From assembly GCA_950295325.1 (NCBI GenBank), contig OX485807.1, forward strand, positions 45,436,796-45,500,795: DNA of 64,000 bases, in the 5' to 3' direction. The DNA comes from Polytrichum commune (Eukaryota > Streptophyta > Polytrichopsida > Polytrichales > Polytrichaceae). Below are positions 1 through 8,569 of this stretch, piece after piece. A program made the position numbers and the translations under genes. The notes under the pieces were generated by a model that saw nothing but the letters and a program-made list of their open reading frames with translations, ran no database searches and was not told where the DNA came from. Position 1 is the first letter of the stretch. The number at the start of each line of letters is the position of its first letter.

Positions 1-20
1 TCAGGAGGAATCCTCGACTA

Positions 21-1190
21 GTGGACGAGCCTGGGGCCCCAATTCCAGAGGGTCGGGAACCAAAAAAACCACGTAATCGTAAACGACCAGCCAATGACGT
101 GGAGATGGCCATCGAGGAGGCGTTTGAGCATATGGATGAGGGCATGGAGGCAAATGTCGAGGTCGACAACCTGATCAACGATGTGGTTGACGAGGTCCTA
201 GACGAGGTAAACCTTGGTGAACATGGAGCGGACCTGACGGAGAGCAGAATGGAGGAATTGCGTAAGCAACATGCGTTGGAAATTCGTGAGTATAAAACGA
301 TGATTTTCAAGTTGGAAAATCGAGTTGCAACACTTACGATGGGGGAGGCTAGCAGTTCAAGTAGTACACCAATTAACCTTCAGTCTTTGGAAGCAGAGAG
401 GGACGCAGCTTTACAGGAGGCCAAGATTGCAAAGTCACAAGCTCTGGAGGTATGTATGAGGAATGAAGTAATGCGAGGAAAGATGGAGGCTTTGCAAAAG
501 GAGGTGGTGGACATGCAACAACAACTTCAAGTGGTCAATGAAGTGGTTGTTGATCACGAAGCCAAAATTGGCGGACTGGAGGAGCAGAATGCAAGGTTGA
601 AGAAATTTCTGTTGGATGCGATTGTGGAGCGCAAAAATATGAGGACAAGCACATTGCTTGCTATGGCCAAGGCTCATCAATTTGAAGCTGAATTTGAGAG
701 CATCCAGAAAGAATGGAACCGCAATCAGAGAATGTGGAACATGATGCTCACGTCATGGCCAGAAGATGAGCAGATGTACCTTAGTAGGTGGGATAGGGAT
801 AATGAGTGGACAATGCCAAGCGGGAGCATCGATTGGCGTCAAGTGACCGACCCAGATCACCATTGGGATGTGACCCAAGTGCATGAATATCCATTTCGCA
901 TGAGGGGTGAGTTGTTATGGCCAAATCCACATACAATGGTCTTCGACGGAACCGCATGTGCGATTTGCCAATGTCCATTTGGCCCAGAGGGATGCTATCA
1001 AGTTGGATCATGTGGGGCCCAATTCCATTCACAATGTTTAATAGGGAATATGATCAAGAAACGCCAATGTCCTCATTGCAGATCACCCTTCCACCCTCGT
1101 TTGTACCTCCAATTTGGCCTTCGGGATTACATGCCTAACGATTGGGTATTTAAAGCCATGGGACTTTCCCTTCGATCTTCAAGAGTTTGA
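21..1190 (+). CDS. Coiled-coil protein with degenerate RING-H2-like finger (upstream half of a frameshifted gene)
   Basis: The 389-codon ORF opens with a basic Pro/Lys/Arg stretch. A long acidic, Gln/Glu/Leu-rich region with coiled-coil character follows (about residues 30-240). Near residues 313-357 lies a zinc-finger-like cluster: CAIC, then SCGAQFHSQC, then CPHC. The spacing matches RING-H2 (C-x2-C ... C-x-H-x2-H-x2-C ... C-x2-C), but the histidine expected in the C-G-H step is Ala, so one zinc ligand is missing or replaced. RING proteins are usually ubiquitin ligases; that role here is inference. The reading frame ends about 30 codons after the finger, while conserved-looking coding sequence continues at once in the +1 frame. 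The gene is therefore probably frameshifted, or spliced with an intron I cannot see. It converges on the hAT transposase at 2.5-7.5 kb and may be carried by that transposon. I do not recognise the family by name. Confidence 0.55.
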   Translation: MDEPGAPIPEGREPKKPRNRKRPANDVEMAIEEAFEHMDEGMEANVEVDNLINDVVDEVLDEVNLGEHGADLTESRMEELRKQHALEIREYKTMIFKLENRVATLTMGEASSSSSTPINLQSLEAERDAALQEAKIAKSQALEVCMRNEVMRGKMEALQKEVVDMQQQLQVVNEVVVDHEAKIGGLEEQNARLKKFLLDAIVERKNMRTSTLLAMAKAHQFEAEFESIQKEWNRNQRMWNMMLTSWPEDEQMYLSRWDRDNEWTMPSGSIDWRQVTDPDHHWDVTQVHEYPFRMRGELLWPNPHTMVFDGTACAICQCPFGPEGCYQVGSCGAQFHSQCLIGNMIKKRQCPHCRSPFHPRLYLQFGLRDYMPNDWVFKAMGLSLRSSRV

Positions 1191-1770
1191 TGGGGAGAAT
1201 GTTGAGTGGAGTTGGTTATACAATTGTGCCAAGGTTGAGCTATGGTATGAGAACAGAGATGGCGACTGGACACGGAATGCACGTCAAATTTTGTATGTTG
1301 CAGACGAGTTGTATCCCAACAAGCCCCCCGATCATGGCTTGAAAAGATTTTTGTACCAAACTCTTGAATGGCATTGGGATTCAACCAGCAGACAATTAAA
1401 GAGAGGCATTCATCCTCCTTGGTACAATGCAGCAGATCTCGAATCAGTATCGGAGCATGATTTGGAAGAAGATGCAGATGACATGCCTACGAAACGGGAT
1501 CCGAGATATGAATTGCAGTTAGAGGTGGGGTACCACAAGAACAGGCTGCAGTTGGCTGCAATTGATGCACTCTTGCATAGAGTTGCGGATGATGCGGTAT
1601 TGAGATGGCTAAATGGTGGGCCTAGACCACGTAATGCCGTTCCATTGTCTCCTGGTAGTCGTCCATACCTCACCCGTGGAACAACGCGAAGCATGGAAGC
1701 GGGGGAATCATCACGAGCACGACGAGGATCTACTTCAGCTAGAATAGACCTCGATTCAGATTCGGATTAG
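1150..1770 (+). CDS. Downstream half of the RING-like gene, in the +1 frame
   Basis: The open frame overlaps the end of the preceding ORF and its informative part begins around 1,150. There the phrase WVFK of the first frame is followed in this frame by PWDFPFDLQEFDGEN. The protein is Trp/Tyr rich at first (EWSWLYNCAKVELWYENRDGDW), then has a charged middle (ESVSEHDLEEDADDM), and ends in a Ser/Arg/Asp tail (STSARIDLDSDSD). No catalytic motif is recognised. The smooth continuation suggests one ancestral protein of roughly 570 residues broken by a 1-nt indel near 1,150-1,165, or a short intron. An internal ATG at 1,114 gives an ORF here, but translation from it is not supported by anything else. 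Confidence 0.45.
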   Translation, partial: LKPWDFPFDLQEFDGENVEWSWLYNCAKVELWYENRDGDWTRNARQILYVADELYPNKPPDHGLKRFLYQTLEWHWDSTSRQLKRGIHPPWYNAADLESVSEHDLEEDADDMPTKRDPRYELQLEVGYHKNRLQLAAIDALLHRVADDAVLRWLNGGPRPRNAVPLSPGSRPYLTRGTTRSMEAGESSRARRGSTSARIDLDSDSD

Positions 1771-2469
1771 GCATTTTTGTACCATGTTTAGGAAGTTGTA
1801 TAGGAACGGATGAAGACTTTGGACACAATGAACATATTTCATGTTCAAAGTATATGTAATATAAAGAGGATTTACCGACAAGTTGTCATTTCTAAGATCG
1901 TGTAAAAGATAGCATATGGATGCCACATGTTTTAATGTTATTCAAAACTTTTAAAAACTTACTTGAATATTAGTAATTCATATGATAGTCTAACCAAAAG
2001 TACTATTGACTACATAGTCAATATTGAATACCACATAAAGATATAATTATATAAAACGGATAGAAAGGTCCTCAAAAAGAGGATGTCACCAACGAAGCAT
2101 GTACAATCGAGCAATAGGGGATTGCAATATTTATAAAAGCATATTCTATAAGAAGCTCAATAAATAAACATAAAACTCCATTCACAGTAAGAATTATATA
2201 AAATAGTAATTAATAAAGGCATAACATGTTATTGGAAATTAATTGCAATGCTAAGTTAACAACCATATTGTATTTTTAAAATTTTAAAAAACATGCAATA
2301 AATAATTTTATTACTATAATAAAATGTTACAACTTCGAAGGTAACGTTCGCTTTGTGGTCTAAATGTCTTACCGAAGGCCCTAAGGTTGTAACTTGTATC
2401 AATTTTGACGTAAGTAATAAATTATGGGAGTACGTGGGAGCACCGAAATACCACATTTGTGCAAAACCA
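1771..2469. other. AT-rich convergent intergenic region
   Basis: This is non-coding sequence between the two convergent genes, with long A/T runs and poly(A)-signal-like AATAAA motifs on both strands (for example around 2,160 and 2,290). A short minus-strand frame at 2,256-2,594 (containing QYGFERNGFAQMWYFGAP) could be a frameshifted remnant of the hAT tail. I see no further gene. Confidence 0.4.
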
Positions 2470-2796
2470 TTACGTTCGAATCCGTACTGTGGGATCATTT
2501 GCTTCGACACATTTTGGGTCCTCTTCAGACTCGTCTGTGCTGCAATCATCATCCGTTTGGGGAGTCGCGCTCCGAAGATGCAACTCTCGGTCACGTTGTG
2601 AGAAAATTATCTTCTTGGTCGGCCGGGAGCCCTCTGCATCCTGTATGTTATTTTCATCTAGATGTGGTCTACCCTCATCTTCATTGTAGTCTTCAGCAGT
2701 AAACGGAAGCGATCTTCCCTGATACCTCTTCCTAGTACGTTTGACACCTCTCGTAGTTCTCTGACGCCCTCCACCCGTACCACGACTTGAGTGCAC
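2470..2796 (-). pseudogene. In-frame continuation of the hAT C-terminal tail after a stop codon
   Basis: The same reading frame continues for 108 codons past the TAA at 2,797-2,799. The composition is the same (basic RQRTTRGVKRTRKR, then acidic TDESEEDP). This suggests the TAA is a recent nonsense change in a longer tail. Alternatively the tail ends at the TAA and this is chance openness, but 108 open codons of similar composition in AT-rich DNA argue otherwise. Confidence 0.5.
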
Positions 2797-4122
2797 TTAA
2801 TCTCTACTTCCATCTATAAAAACATCCCCGGTTGTACTTCCGCCTCCAACTCCAAGGCCACATGTTCCATTGGATTGACTGTGTGGAAGTGAAACTGATG
2901 CGGATGGAATTGCAATTGGTATGTTTTCAACAACATGTCGACGAACAGATTGACGACGTGGCGCCTCTGTAGTAACATTTCTTGAAACATTGTGTATAGC
3001 AACCAAAGTAGCACCCACCGCAGTTGCACGTGAAACACCCAATCTAGAAGTATTGGCAATACTTCGAATGAGAGGACGACGTTGACCTTGTGCATGCACT
3101 TGCACCGTAGAGGTTGATGCAGTTCTTTGAAGAGCACGGAATCGAGTTGTAGGTATTTCAGGAACATTGGGCGTTTGATCTTCTATACGATGGTTGGATA
3201 TGAGGGAGGCGTCCATGGATTCAGAATGTACTCGGGCTGGAAGTGGATCCTGTTGAACGTGCGTTGGCTCATTTGCGGATAGTACATTGTCACCTTCATC
3301 AAAAGAAAGAGAATCGCTCCGAGGTTGCAAGGAATCTACTTCAATTCCTACATTCTCACTTGCCCCCATAGCAACGTTATGGGCAGGGCGAAACCCTTGT
3401 CCAGTGTGGAGAGTTTCAAAAGGCGGTCCTCCAATAGACCCCTCATGATCGTCATGCATTCCGTCGTTATGTTGGGGGACATCCGGTTCATCAAAATCAA
3501 ACACCCCAAGGTTTCCATCACTATCATTGCCATCCTCATCTTCTGAATCATGATTCTCGGAATCGAGGTCATCAAAATCAAAGTCGATGTCATCAACATT
3601 GTTGTCATCATCATTTCCGGTCCTATCATTTGGATCCACGTCATCTTTGTTATCATCTTCTTCGTCAAGGTCATCGTCAGAATGGACCTCATTCAATTCG
3701 TACCATTGCGCAGGTCTTGGGCCCCTCTGATGTTGAATGAGCCTAATATTGGTATATATGTAGACAAGGTCCTCGGCACGACTATGCTTCAAGCGATTGC
3801 GACTCTTGTTGTGAACATATGAGTACATGCTCCAATTGCGTTCACATGCGGATGCGGAACATACTTGTGCAAGGATACGTCTTGCTATTGTTTGGAGGGC
3901 TTTAGCTCCACCTCCCATTGCATCCCACCATTTATGGAGAGGTGCGGCATGCACGCTCGGGTCAGTAGAATCAGCAAAATGCCCTCGATTTTCAAGGAAA
4001 TCTTGGTACTGGTGGAGGATTTGGACATAAGTGTCCTCATCTTGAGCAAGCCTGCGAAGAACTCGATTTAGGATTGTCCTCGAATTCTCATCCTCATGGT
4101 GTGAGCCCAAAAGGGTGCCCAC
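2797..4122 (-). CDS. hAT transposase C-terminal part: dimerisation domain and acidic tail
   Basis: The frame is open from a GTG at 4,122 and upstream to about 4,145. It contains HKWWDAMGGGAKALQTIARR, then ILAQVCSASACERNWS and KSRNRLKHSRAEDLVYIYTN, the hallmark of the hAT C-terminal dimerisation domain. A very acidic Asp/Glu tract follows (residues about 125-200), then a low-complexity Ser/Arg/Thr-rich tail. The segment begins NVGTLLGSHHEDENSRTILN, which fits the sequence expected just after the DUF659 half, so both halves belong to one gene. The GTG is not a real start; it is simply where the open frame begins after the interruption. Confidence 0.8.
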   Translation of the reverse strand: MGTLLGSHHEDENSRTILNRVLRRLAQDEDTYVQILHQYQDFLENRGHFADSTDPSVHAAPLHKWWDAMGGGAKALQTIARRILAQVCSASACERNWSMYSYVHNKSRNRLKHSRAEDLVYIYTNIRLIQHQRGPRPAQWYELNEVHSDDDLDEEDDNKDDVDPNDRTGNDDDNNVDDIDFDFDDLDSENHDSEDEDGNDSDGNLGVFDFDEPDVPQHNDGMHDDHEGSIGGPPFETLHTGQGFRPAHNVAMGASENVGIEVDSLQPRSDSLSFDEGDNVLSANEPTHVQQDPLPARVHSESMDASLISNHRIEDQTPNVPEIPTTRFRALQRTASTSTVQVHAQGQRRPLIRSIANTSRLGVSRATAVGATLVAIHNVSRNVTTEAPRRQSVRRHVVENIPIAIPSASVSLPHSQSNGTCGLGVGGGSTTGDVFIDGSRD

Positions 4123-4145
4123 ATTTAGTCTTAGACCCTTGAAAC

Positions 4146-5924
4146 GTTAGTTGATGCACTTTGAAGTAGCATGTTACTTCACAAAAATATAAAAAGAGTG
4201 AAATGTTAGTCTTAGAAGTACCATGTTGTAAGAGGCTAGGATGTGAGTTGTTATTGTGTTTTTACCTTCGGAAGGATTTGAGTGAATGAGGATAGGTAAG
4301 GAGAACTTGGATTGAGTAGTTAGTGAGTAGGCTAGTACAAATGGATGGAGACAACCAAAGTGACTCAAGAGGCAAGTGCATTCGAATTGGGATGAATGGA
4401 GGATCACATGGAGCGCACAAGTGGACCACCTCATCATGGCCACTTAATGGGGAAGGCCCAAGGAAGAATGCAAGGTGGAGGATAAGCAAATTCTCAAAGC
4501 ACCAATCAAATCACGAGTTAAGCATCGTGGTTTGAATTAAGTGGTGAGCGACGATTTGGGAAAGTAAGGGGAGAAAGTTATGGCGGCGGAAAGCGAAGGA
4601 GGCTAAGTTTGGGTTGAAGCATCCCAAGTTTGGTAAAGTGTGGTAGGTAGAAAGCCAAGGCTAGTTAAATGTTCGAATTAGGATCCTTGTTGATCATTTG
4701 AGGGAGGAAGGCTTAGAAGATAGGATTGGCGCCTACTAAGTAGGAGGAAATATCAAGGGCTTATCGTGAGCCTTGAGGGTGCTCACCCCCTCAAGCTTAC
4801 TATATAATCCCTCATTCTTCCCTCACTCATCCTCTCTTTCCTTTGTGCTCCAAGGCACCCCACGAGTTATAAGTGTGGGTGTGGGAAGCCATATTGGAGC
4901 ACATGTGTGTGCTTAGTTTTTAGTTTGAGAGCCAAGGCTTGTTAGCCTTGAAGAGGGCTTGACCTCTTGGTAGAATTAGTGTTGACGTGAAGGATTTTAA
5001 AGTTAATTCATGATTCCAATTTGTGGTACTTAAAGTTCATGTTTTGAATACACGTGGTTGCAAGTTCCATGTTTAAGAGTTGAGCACTTGATGTTGTGAT
5101 GAGTGCAAAAATATACTTGTGTGGATTAGTTAGTCTTAGTGAAGTTAGGAAATTCTCTCTCCCCCTCTCCTCTCTAGGATTTTAGGATTTTAGGATTAGA
5201 GAAGAATTGTGTGATTAGAAAGGGGTTGTTAGTAGAATTAGGGAAATTAGGTAGGAAGATTAGTTAAGGGCTTGAATAATTAGTGAGGTAGTTGGGGATT
5301 ACAACTACAAAGTTGTGGGTTCATGAAGGAGCTGGGTTTATGAAGGAGCTGGGTTTGTTTAGTTAGAAAGTAAAGAGCTGGGTTTATGAAGGACCTGAGT
5401 TTGTTTAGTTAGAAGCTAAGGAGCTGGGTTCATGAAGGAGCTGAGTTTATGAAGGAGCTGGGTTTGTTTAGTTAGAAGCTAAGAAGCTGGGTTTATGAAG
5501 GAGCTGGGTTTATGAAGGAGCTAGGTTTATGTAATTAGAAAGTAAAGAGATGGGTTCATGAAGGAGCTTAGTAGATAGCCTACCTAATTAGCTCATAGAC
5601 AAGTAGTTAGTTACATTATGCTAGTTAGTGTTATGTGTGGCTTTCACAAGTAAATGTATTTGAGATTGACTATAGAGAATAGTGTTTTTTTTAACACTTG
5701 CATCCTCTCTTTAAAAATAAACCACGTGCACAACTTAATGGAGAATGTGGAGCACTCTCGCGATGGCAAGACAAAGGAAGCAAAGACCAAAGTTAAATCC
5801 AAGACCACTTGAAGGGTGAACCTTGCACTATGGACTCATCCAAGTCCAAATCCAATACCGCGGAGGAATGTGAGCCCAAACCCACTACTCGGACTACGGA
5901 CGCTTAAGGGTGGGGGGTTTGGCC
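4146..5924. other. Non-coding insert or intron within the hAT transposase gene
   Basis: There is no recognisable ORF. A stretch at 4,765-4,860 has a hairpin-like GAGGGTGCTCACCCCCTC followed by TATATAA and a pyrimidine-rich CT stretch, resembling an LTR or promoter core. A minisatellite occupies 5,321-5,572, and a GGCCTCAC...GTGAGGCC inverted repeat lies at about 5,920-5,942. I could not find TG...CA ends with a 5-bp TSD, so a solo LTR is only a possibility. A real intron is also possible. Confidence 0.4.
5321..5572 (+). repeat. Minisatellite, GAAGGAGCTGGGTTTATG type
   Basis: This is an imperfect tandem array of an 18-bp core (GAAGGAGCTGGGTTTATG). It alternates with a second module, TTTGTTTAGTTAGAAGCTAA, in a higher-order pattern of roughly 45-65 bp. 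At least eight cores are visible. It lies in the gap of the hAT transposase gene. Confidence 0.85.
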
Positions 5925-7502
5925 TCACACATGGAGTGAGGCCCAACCACGTAGAAGCGGATTTAACATCGCTCCAGCCCAATGTAGATCATTCAACATC
6001 AACCTCCATCTATTTTGAAACGTTAGCATAGCATTTGCAGCAAGCTCAGGGCTTAAGCGAAATGGAGGTTTACTGAATCCACGAATATGGGTTTGTAAAT
6101 CATACATGACCCTCCAAGCCATTCCCATTGTAGGCGCCTTGCCATCAAATACACGAAGAGCTTTAACAACCGGGATCACCATATACAAGAAATTTTCGCA
6201 CGTGTTCCAGAATCCATCAGAACGTATAAAGCTTCGCACAGCAGAGCCCTTCATGTAAGAGGTGCGAGATCTCCTCCTCATATCACGCATTAGAGTAGGC
6301 CAATCCTCATCAACCACCATTCTTTCCAAAGCATTGCGTACTTGAAGAAGACGATCTATCATGATGAAGTTCGTTGCAAAACGGGTCTCTACAGGTAGGC
6401 GGAGTGAGAGATTTGGTGACAACCTCCGGAATATAGCTTGAGAAGCATGATGGTTTTTGATAAAAACACAAATATGGCGCGCCTTTTTTACCAACTTTTT
6501 CACCCATTCCTCCTTCCCCCAATCTTCTAAGAGGAGATCTAGGCAATGCGCAGTACATCCTTGAAAATATAGATCGGGATTTGCTTGAATCAAGTCGCGA
6601 GCAGCGGAGGCCATAACTGGGGCATTGTCGGTGCAAATCTGGACCACATTATGTCGACCAACCTTTTCCACAAATGGTTGAATTTGAGCTGCAACGTATA
6701 CATGATCCTTGTGATTTCCCGTGGTATCAATGGTACCCAAGAAAACGTCTCCCTTTGTGCCGCATTGGAGAACGGTTAGGAGAGGTCGGTTTTGCACGTT
6801 GTCCCATCCATCACAACATATTGTAACACCGTATTTTTCAACGGAATTCCCCATCTTCTCCTTCACTTGCCTATCTAGGTCAACCTTTTTATTAGTTAAC
6901 AACTTCGTACGGATGGCATTGTACGATGGTGGTGTGTAGGCTGGCATTCGATGACGGGCAGTTTCACGCACAGCATGAACAAATGCAGGATGTCTCACAA
7001 TGTTGAAAGGAATGTTAGCTTCATAAAAAGCCGTTGCCCATGCTCTATCAAGGAGTTGTTTTGTTGACACATTGAACCCCTCCGTTATGTTGAGTTGACG
7101 TAGTTCACGAGGAGGTGTGCCATATATCACAACATCAGAATGTTGAGTGGATTGGGACATAAGCAAAGGCTCTGTTTCACTAATTACGGAGTCCGCTATA
7201 ATAGGCTCCAGAGGTACAATATCTGGCACCGGAGAGTCCTCATTTACAATGCCTACATGTAAGGGCACAATGCCTCCGCAATGTTCAAACAAGACCCTAA
7301 TATGCGGGGGTACCATCCTACATGTGGAAACATCACAAGCACCCCCTACAGGAGGTCTATAACCAAGGTGGGCCAACATTCTATTTCCTCGGTAAGATAT
7401 GACGAACGGGCAAAACCTACATTTAACCTGCCTTTGTGATTTACCGGGAACCATCCCCTTATCCTCGTACCAATGATCCCATGCATCATTTCGGCGTGGC
7501 AT
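5925..7502 (-). CDS. hAT transposase N-terminal part: BED zinc finger and DUF659
   Basis: The start at 7,502 (MPRRNDAWDHWYEDKG) is preferred. Just upstream on this strand is TTTGTATTTGCAG followed by GTTTTG, a good 3' splice site, so a 5'-UTR intron probably ends near 7,518. The N-terminus has a BED-type finger (CRFC, then HLGY and later Cys/His). The DUF659 region follows, with YGVTICCDGWDN, ICTDNAPVM, FQGCTAHCLDLLLEDW and LPVETRFATNFIM in the usual order. The frame ends just after LNDLHWAGAMLNPLLRGW, the point where the family normally runs into the C-terminal dimerisation domain. That domain lies 1.8 kb further on. The function is DNA binding and strand transfer at the element ends, in the nucleus. 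Confidence 0.85.
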   Translation of the reverse strand: MPRRNDAWDHWYEDKGMVPGKSQRQVKCRFCPFVISYRGNRMLAHLGYRPPVGGACDVSTCRMVPPHIRVLFEHCGGIVPLHVGIVNEDSPVPDIVPLEPIIADSVISETEPLLMSQSTQHSDVVIYGTPPRELRQLNITEGFNVSTKQLLDRAWATAFYEANIPFNIVRHPAFVHAVRETARHRMPAYTPPSYNAIRTKLLTNKKVDLDRQVKEKMGNSVEKYGVTICCDGWDNVQNRPLLTVLQCGTKGDVFLGTIDTTGNHKDHVYVAAQIQPFVEKVGRHNVVQICTDNAPVMASAARDLIQANPDLYFQGCTAHCLDLLLEDWGKEEWVKKLVKKARHICVFIKNHHASQAIFRRLSPNLSLRLPVETRFATNFIMIDRLLQVRNALERMVVDEDWPTLMRDMRRRSRTSYMKGSAVRSFIRSDGFWNTCENFLYMVIPVVKALRVFDGKAPTMGMAWRVMYDLQTHIRGFSKPPFRLSPELAANAMLTFQNRWRLMLNDLHWAGAMLNPLLRGWASLHV

Positions 7503-7750
7503 GACTTCAACAAAACCTGCAAATACAAACAAGTTAGAGCAAGTAACTTTGATCGCATACTAGGTCCTGTTCAAGAGTGCCACAAGGGCAACCCTAATTC
7601 ACAGTCACTAGATTGGACAAAGTATCATCTGCATTCGGGTCTCACGCATTCAATCCTCACTCCTCAAAGGAGAATCAAAAGACTTGAGACACACTATTTC
7701 AGTGGAGGCAAAAATGGCACCTTGAACCCTCAATTTATAGTATTTGAATC

Positions 7751-7967
7751 GGACGGGGGAGCGGACGGAAGGGGGGGGGGACCGGACGGAGGGGGGGGGG
7801 GGGACCGGACGGGGGGGCGGACGGAAGGGGGGGAGCGGACGGGGGAGCGGACGGACGAGCGGACGGACGGGGGGGGCGGACGGGGGAGGGGGGGCGGACG
7901 GGGGAGGGGGGGCGGACGGGGGAGCGGACGGGGGGGCGGACGGGAGAGGGGGGGAGCGGACGGGGAT
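7751..7967 (+). repeat. G-rich minisatellite (GCGGACGGGGG) inside the hAT right end
   Basis: About 215 bp of tandem 10-16 bp units based on GCGGACGGGGG, with G-runs of 3-12. It lies between the hAT transposase 5' region and the TIR at 7,970-8,048. On the other strand it reads CCCCCGTCCGC, like the C-rich array inside the small hAT element at 62.8-63.2 kb. Proline/arginine-rich or glycine-rich ORFs across it are artefacts of the repeat. Confidence 0.9.
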
Positions 7968-7969
7968 TA

Positions 7970-8048
7970 ATGTCGTGACGGATACGTGTCGTGACGGCAC
8001 GACATTATGTCGGGATTACCCTCCGTCACGACACAATAGACAACCCTG
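7970..8048 (-). repeat. Right terminal inverted repeat and subterminal motifs of the large hAT transposon
   Basis: Read on the minus strand from 8,048, the end begins CAGGGTTGTCTATTGTGTCG. Several CGTGACGG / CCGTCACG motifs in both orientations follow over about 75 bp. The same end occurs at 62,544 (near-identical over about 80 bp) and, inverted, at 63,502. There it is flanked by an 8-bp TSD, which proves that this is a true transposon terminus. CAGGG is a typical hAT start. The matching left end of the large copy was not found and presumably lies left of the window. Confidence 0.85.
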
Positions 8049-8569
8049 CCTGCCGGTAGAAGATCACGACCGCCCTTCGCATGCTCTCGCTCGGTGTATG
8101 CGCAGATGCCATGGATGACTACTGTCGGACTAGCGAGTCCATTGCCATGGAGTGCCATTGTGTGGTTATATTCTAACAAATTACCCAATTTGGCAACATA
8201 ACAAGAACTTAGGGGCCGCTTCACACTATGGCCGAAGGTCAACATGCCGTCGATTTCCACCAATCAGATTGCAAAAAAACCAAGGATTCAACCACGTGGA
8301 TTCAACATCTCAACCCTTCACACTAGAGGCCAAAGTCTAAAGGCCATCGTAGTGACTACACACTGAATTGGTTCTAAGACCTACAAATTTATACTTTTAG
8401 ATGGTGTGCAAACAAAATCAATAAAAGGGGAGAGGTCAAGATCCTAATTTTTCCAAATCCGATGGATTACACACAATAAATTCTTTCGGATTCTTCTTAT
8501 TACTTTAAAAGCGATTCCACAGATTCCTCTATAGTGATCAGCCATTGGCCTAAAATCTTGAGTTCCTCA
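8049..8569. other. Flanking non-coding DNA
   Basis: Mixed-composition sequence directly outside the hAT right end. No ORF, RNA gene or repeat is recognised. Confidence 0.3.

Larger units (their letters stand above)
2470..7532 (-). pseudogene. hAT-superfamily transposase gene (BED finger, DUF659, hAT C-terminal dimerisation), interrupted
   Basis: The three minus-strand segments 7,502-5,925, 4,122-2,797 and 2,796-2,470 together carry the domain order of plant BED/DUF659 hAT transposases. They are separated by about 1.8 kb of non-coding DNA (insert or intron) and by one TAA at 2,797-2,799. The family cuts and pastes DNA using an RNase H-fold D-D-E active site. Two Asp candidates (CCDGWDN and CTDNAPVM) and the C-terminal SACERNWS motif are present. 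Because of the in-frame stop and the split, I treat this copy as probably inactive unless the gap is a spliced intron. The 5' end lies about 0.5 kb inside the right TIR at 8,048, the usual layout for hAT elements. Confidence 0.75.
1..8048 (-). mobile_element. Large hAT transposon, left end outside the window
   Basis: The element is defined by the right TIR at 8,048 and the minus-strand hAT transposase running inward from it. No copy of the terminal CAGGGTTGTC is seen between 1 and 2,470. Either the left end is beyond the window, which would place the RING-like gene inside the transposon, or it is too degraded to recognise. The TSD expected after the right end would be 8,049-8,056 (CCTGCCGG). 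Confidence 0.6.

Noticed and set aside
3348-3692. Met/Asp/Thr-rich ORF on the minus strand in another frame of the hAT acidic tail
   Set aside because: It is a shadow of the GAT/GAC-rich coding sequence of the true frame.
5920-5942. GGCCTCAC...GTGAGGCC hairpin as a transcription terminator
   Set aside because: Factor-independent terminators are a bacterial feature; here it is simply a short inverted repeat at the edge of the hAT insert.
4139-6027. 12-bp direct repeat TTGAAACGTTAG at 4,139-4,150 and 6,016-6,027 as a TSD of the insert in the hAT gene
   Set aside because: Clear transposase coding sequence (NRWRLMLNDLHWAGAMLNP) lies inside the right copy, so the repeat does not bracket the insert.
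7650-8118. Overlapping Pro-rich and Gly/Arg-rich ORFs across the G-rich minisatellite, on both strands
   Set aside because: They are open only because the tandem repeat lacks stop codons; composition follows the repeat unit, and the same happens at 62,829-63,255.
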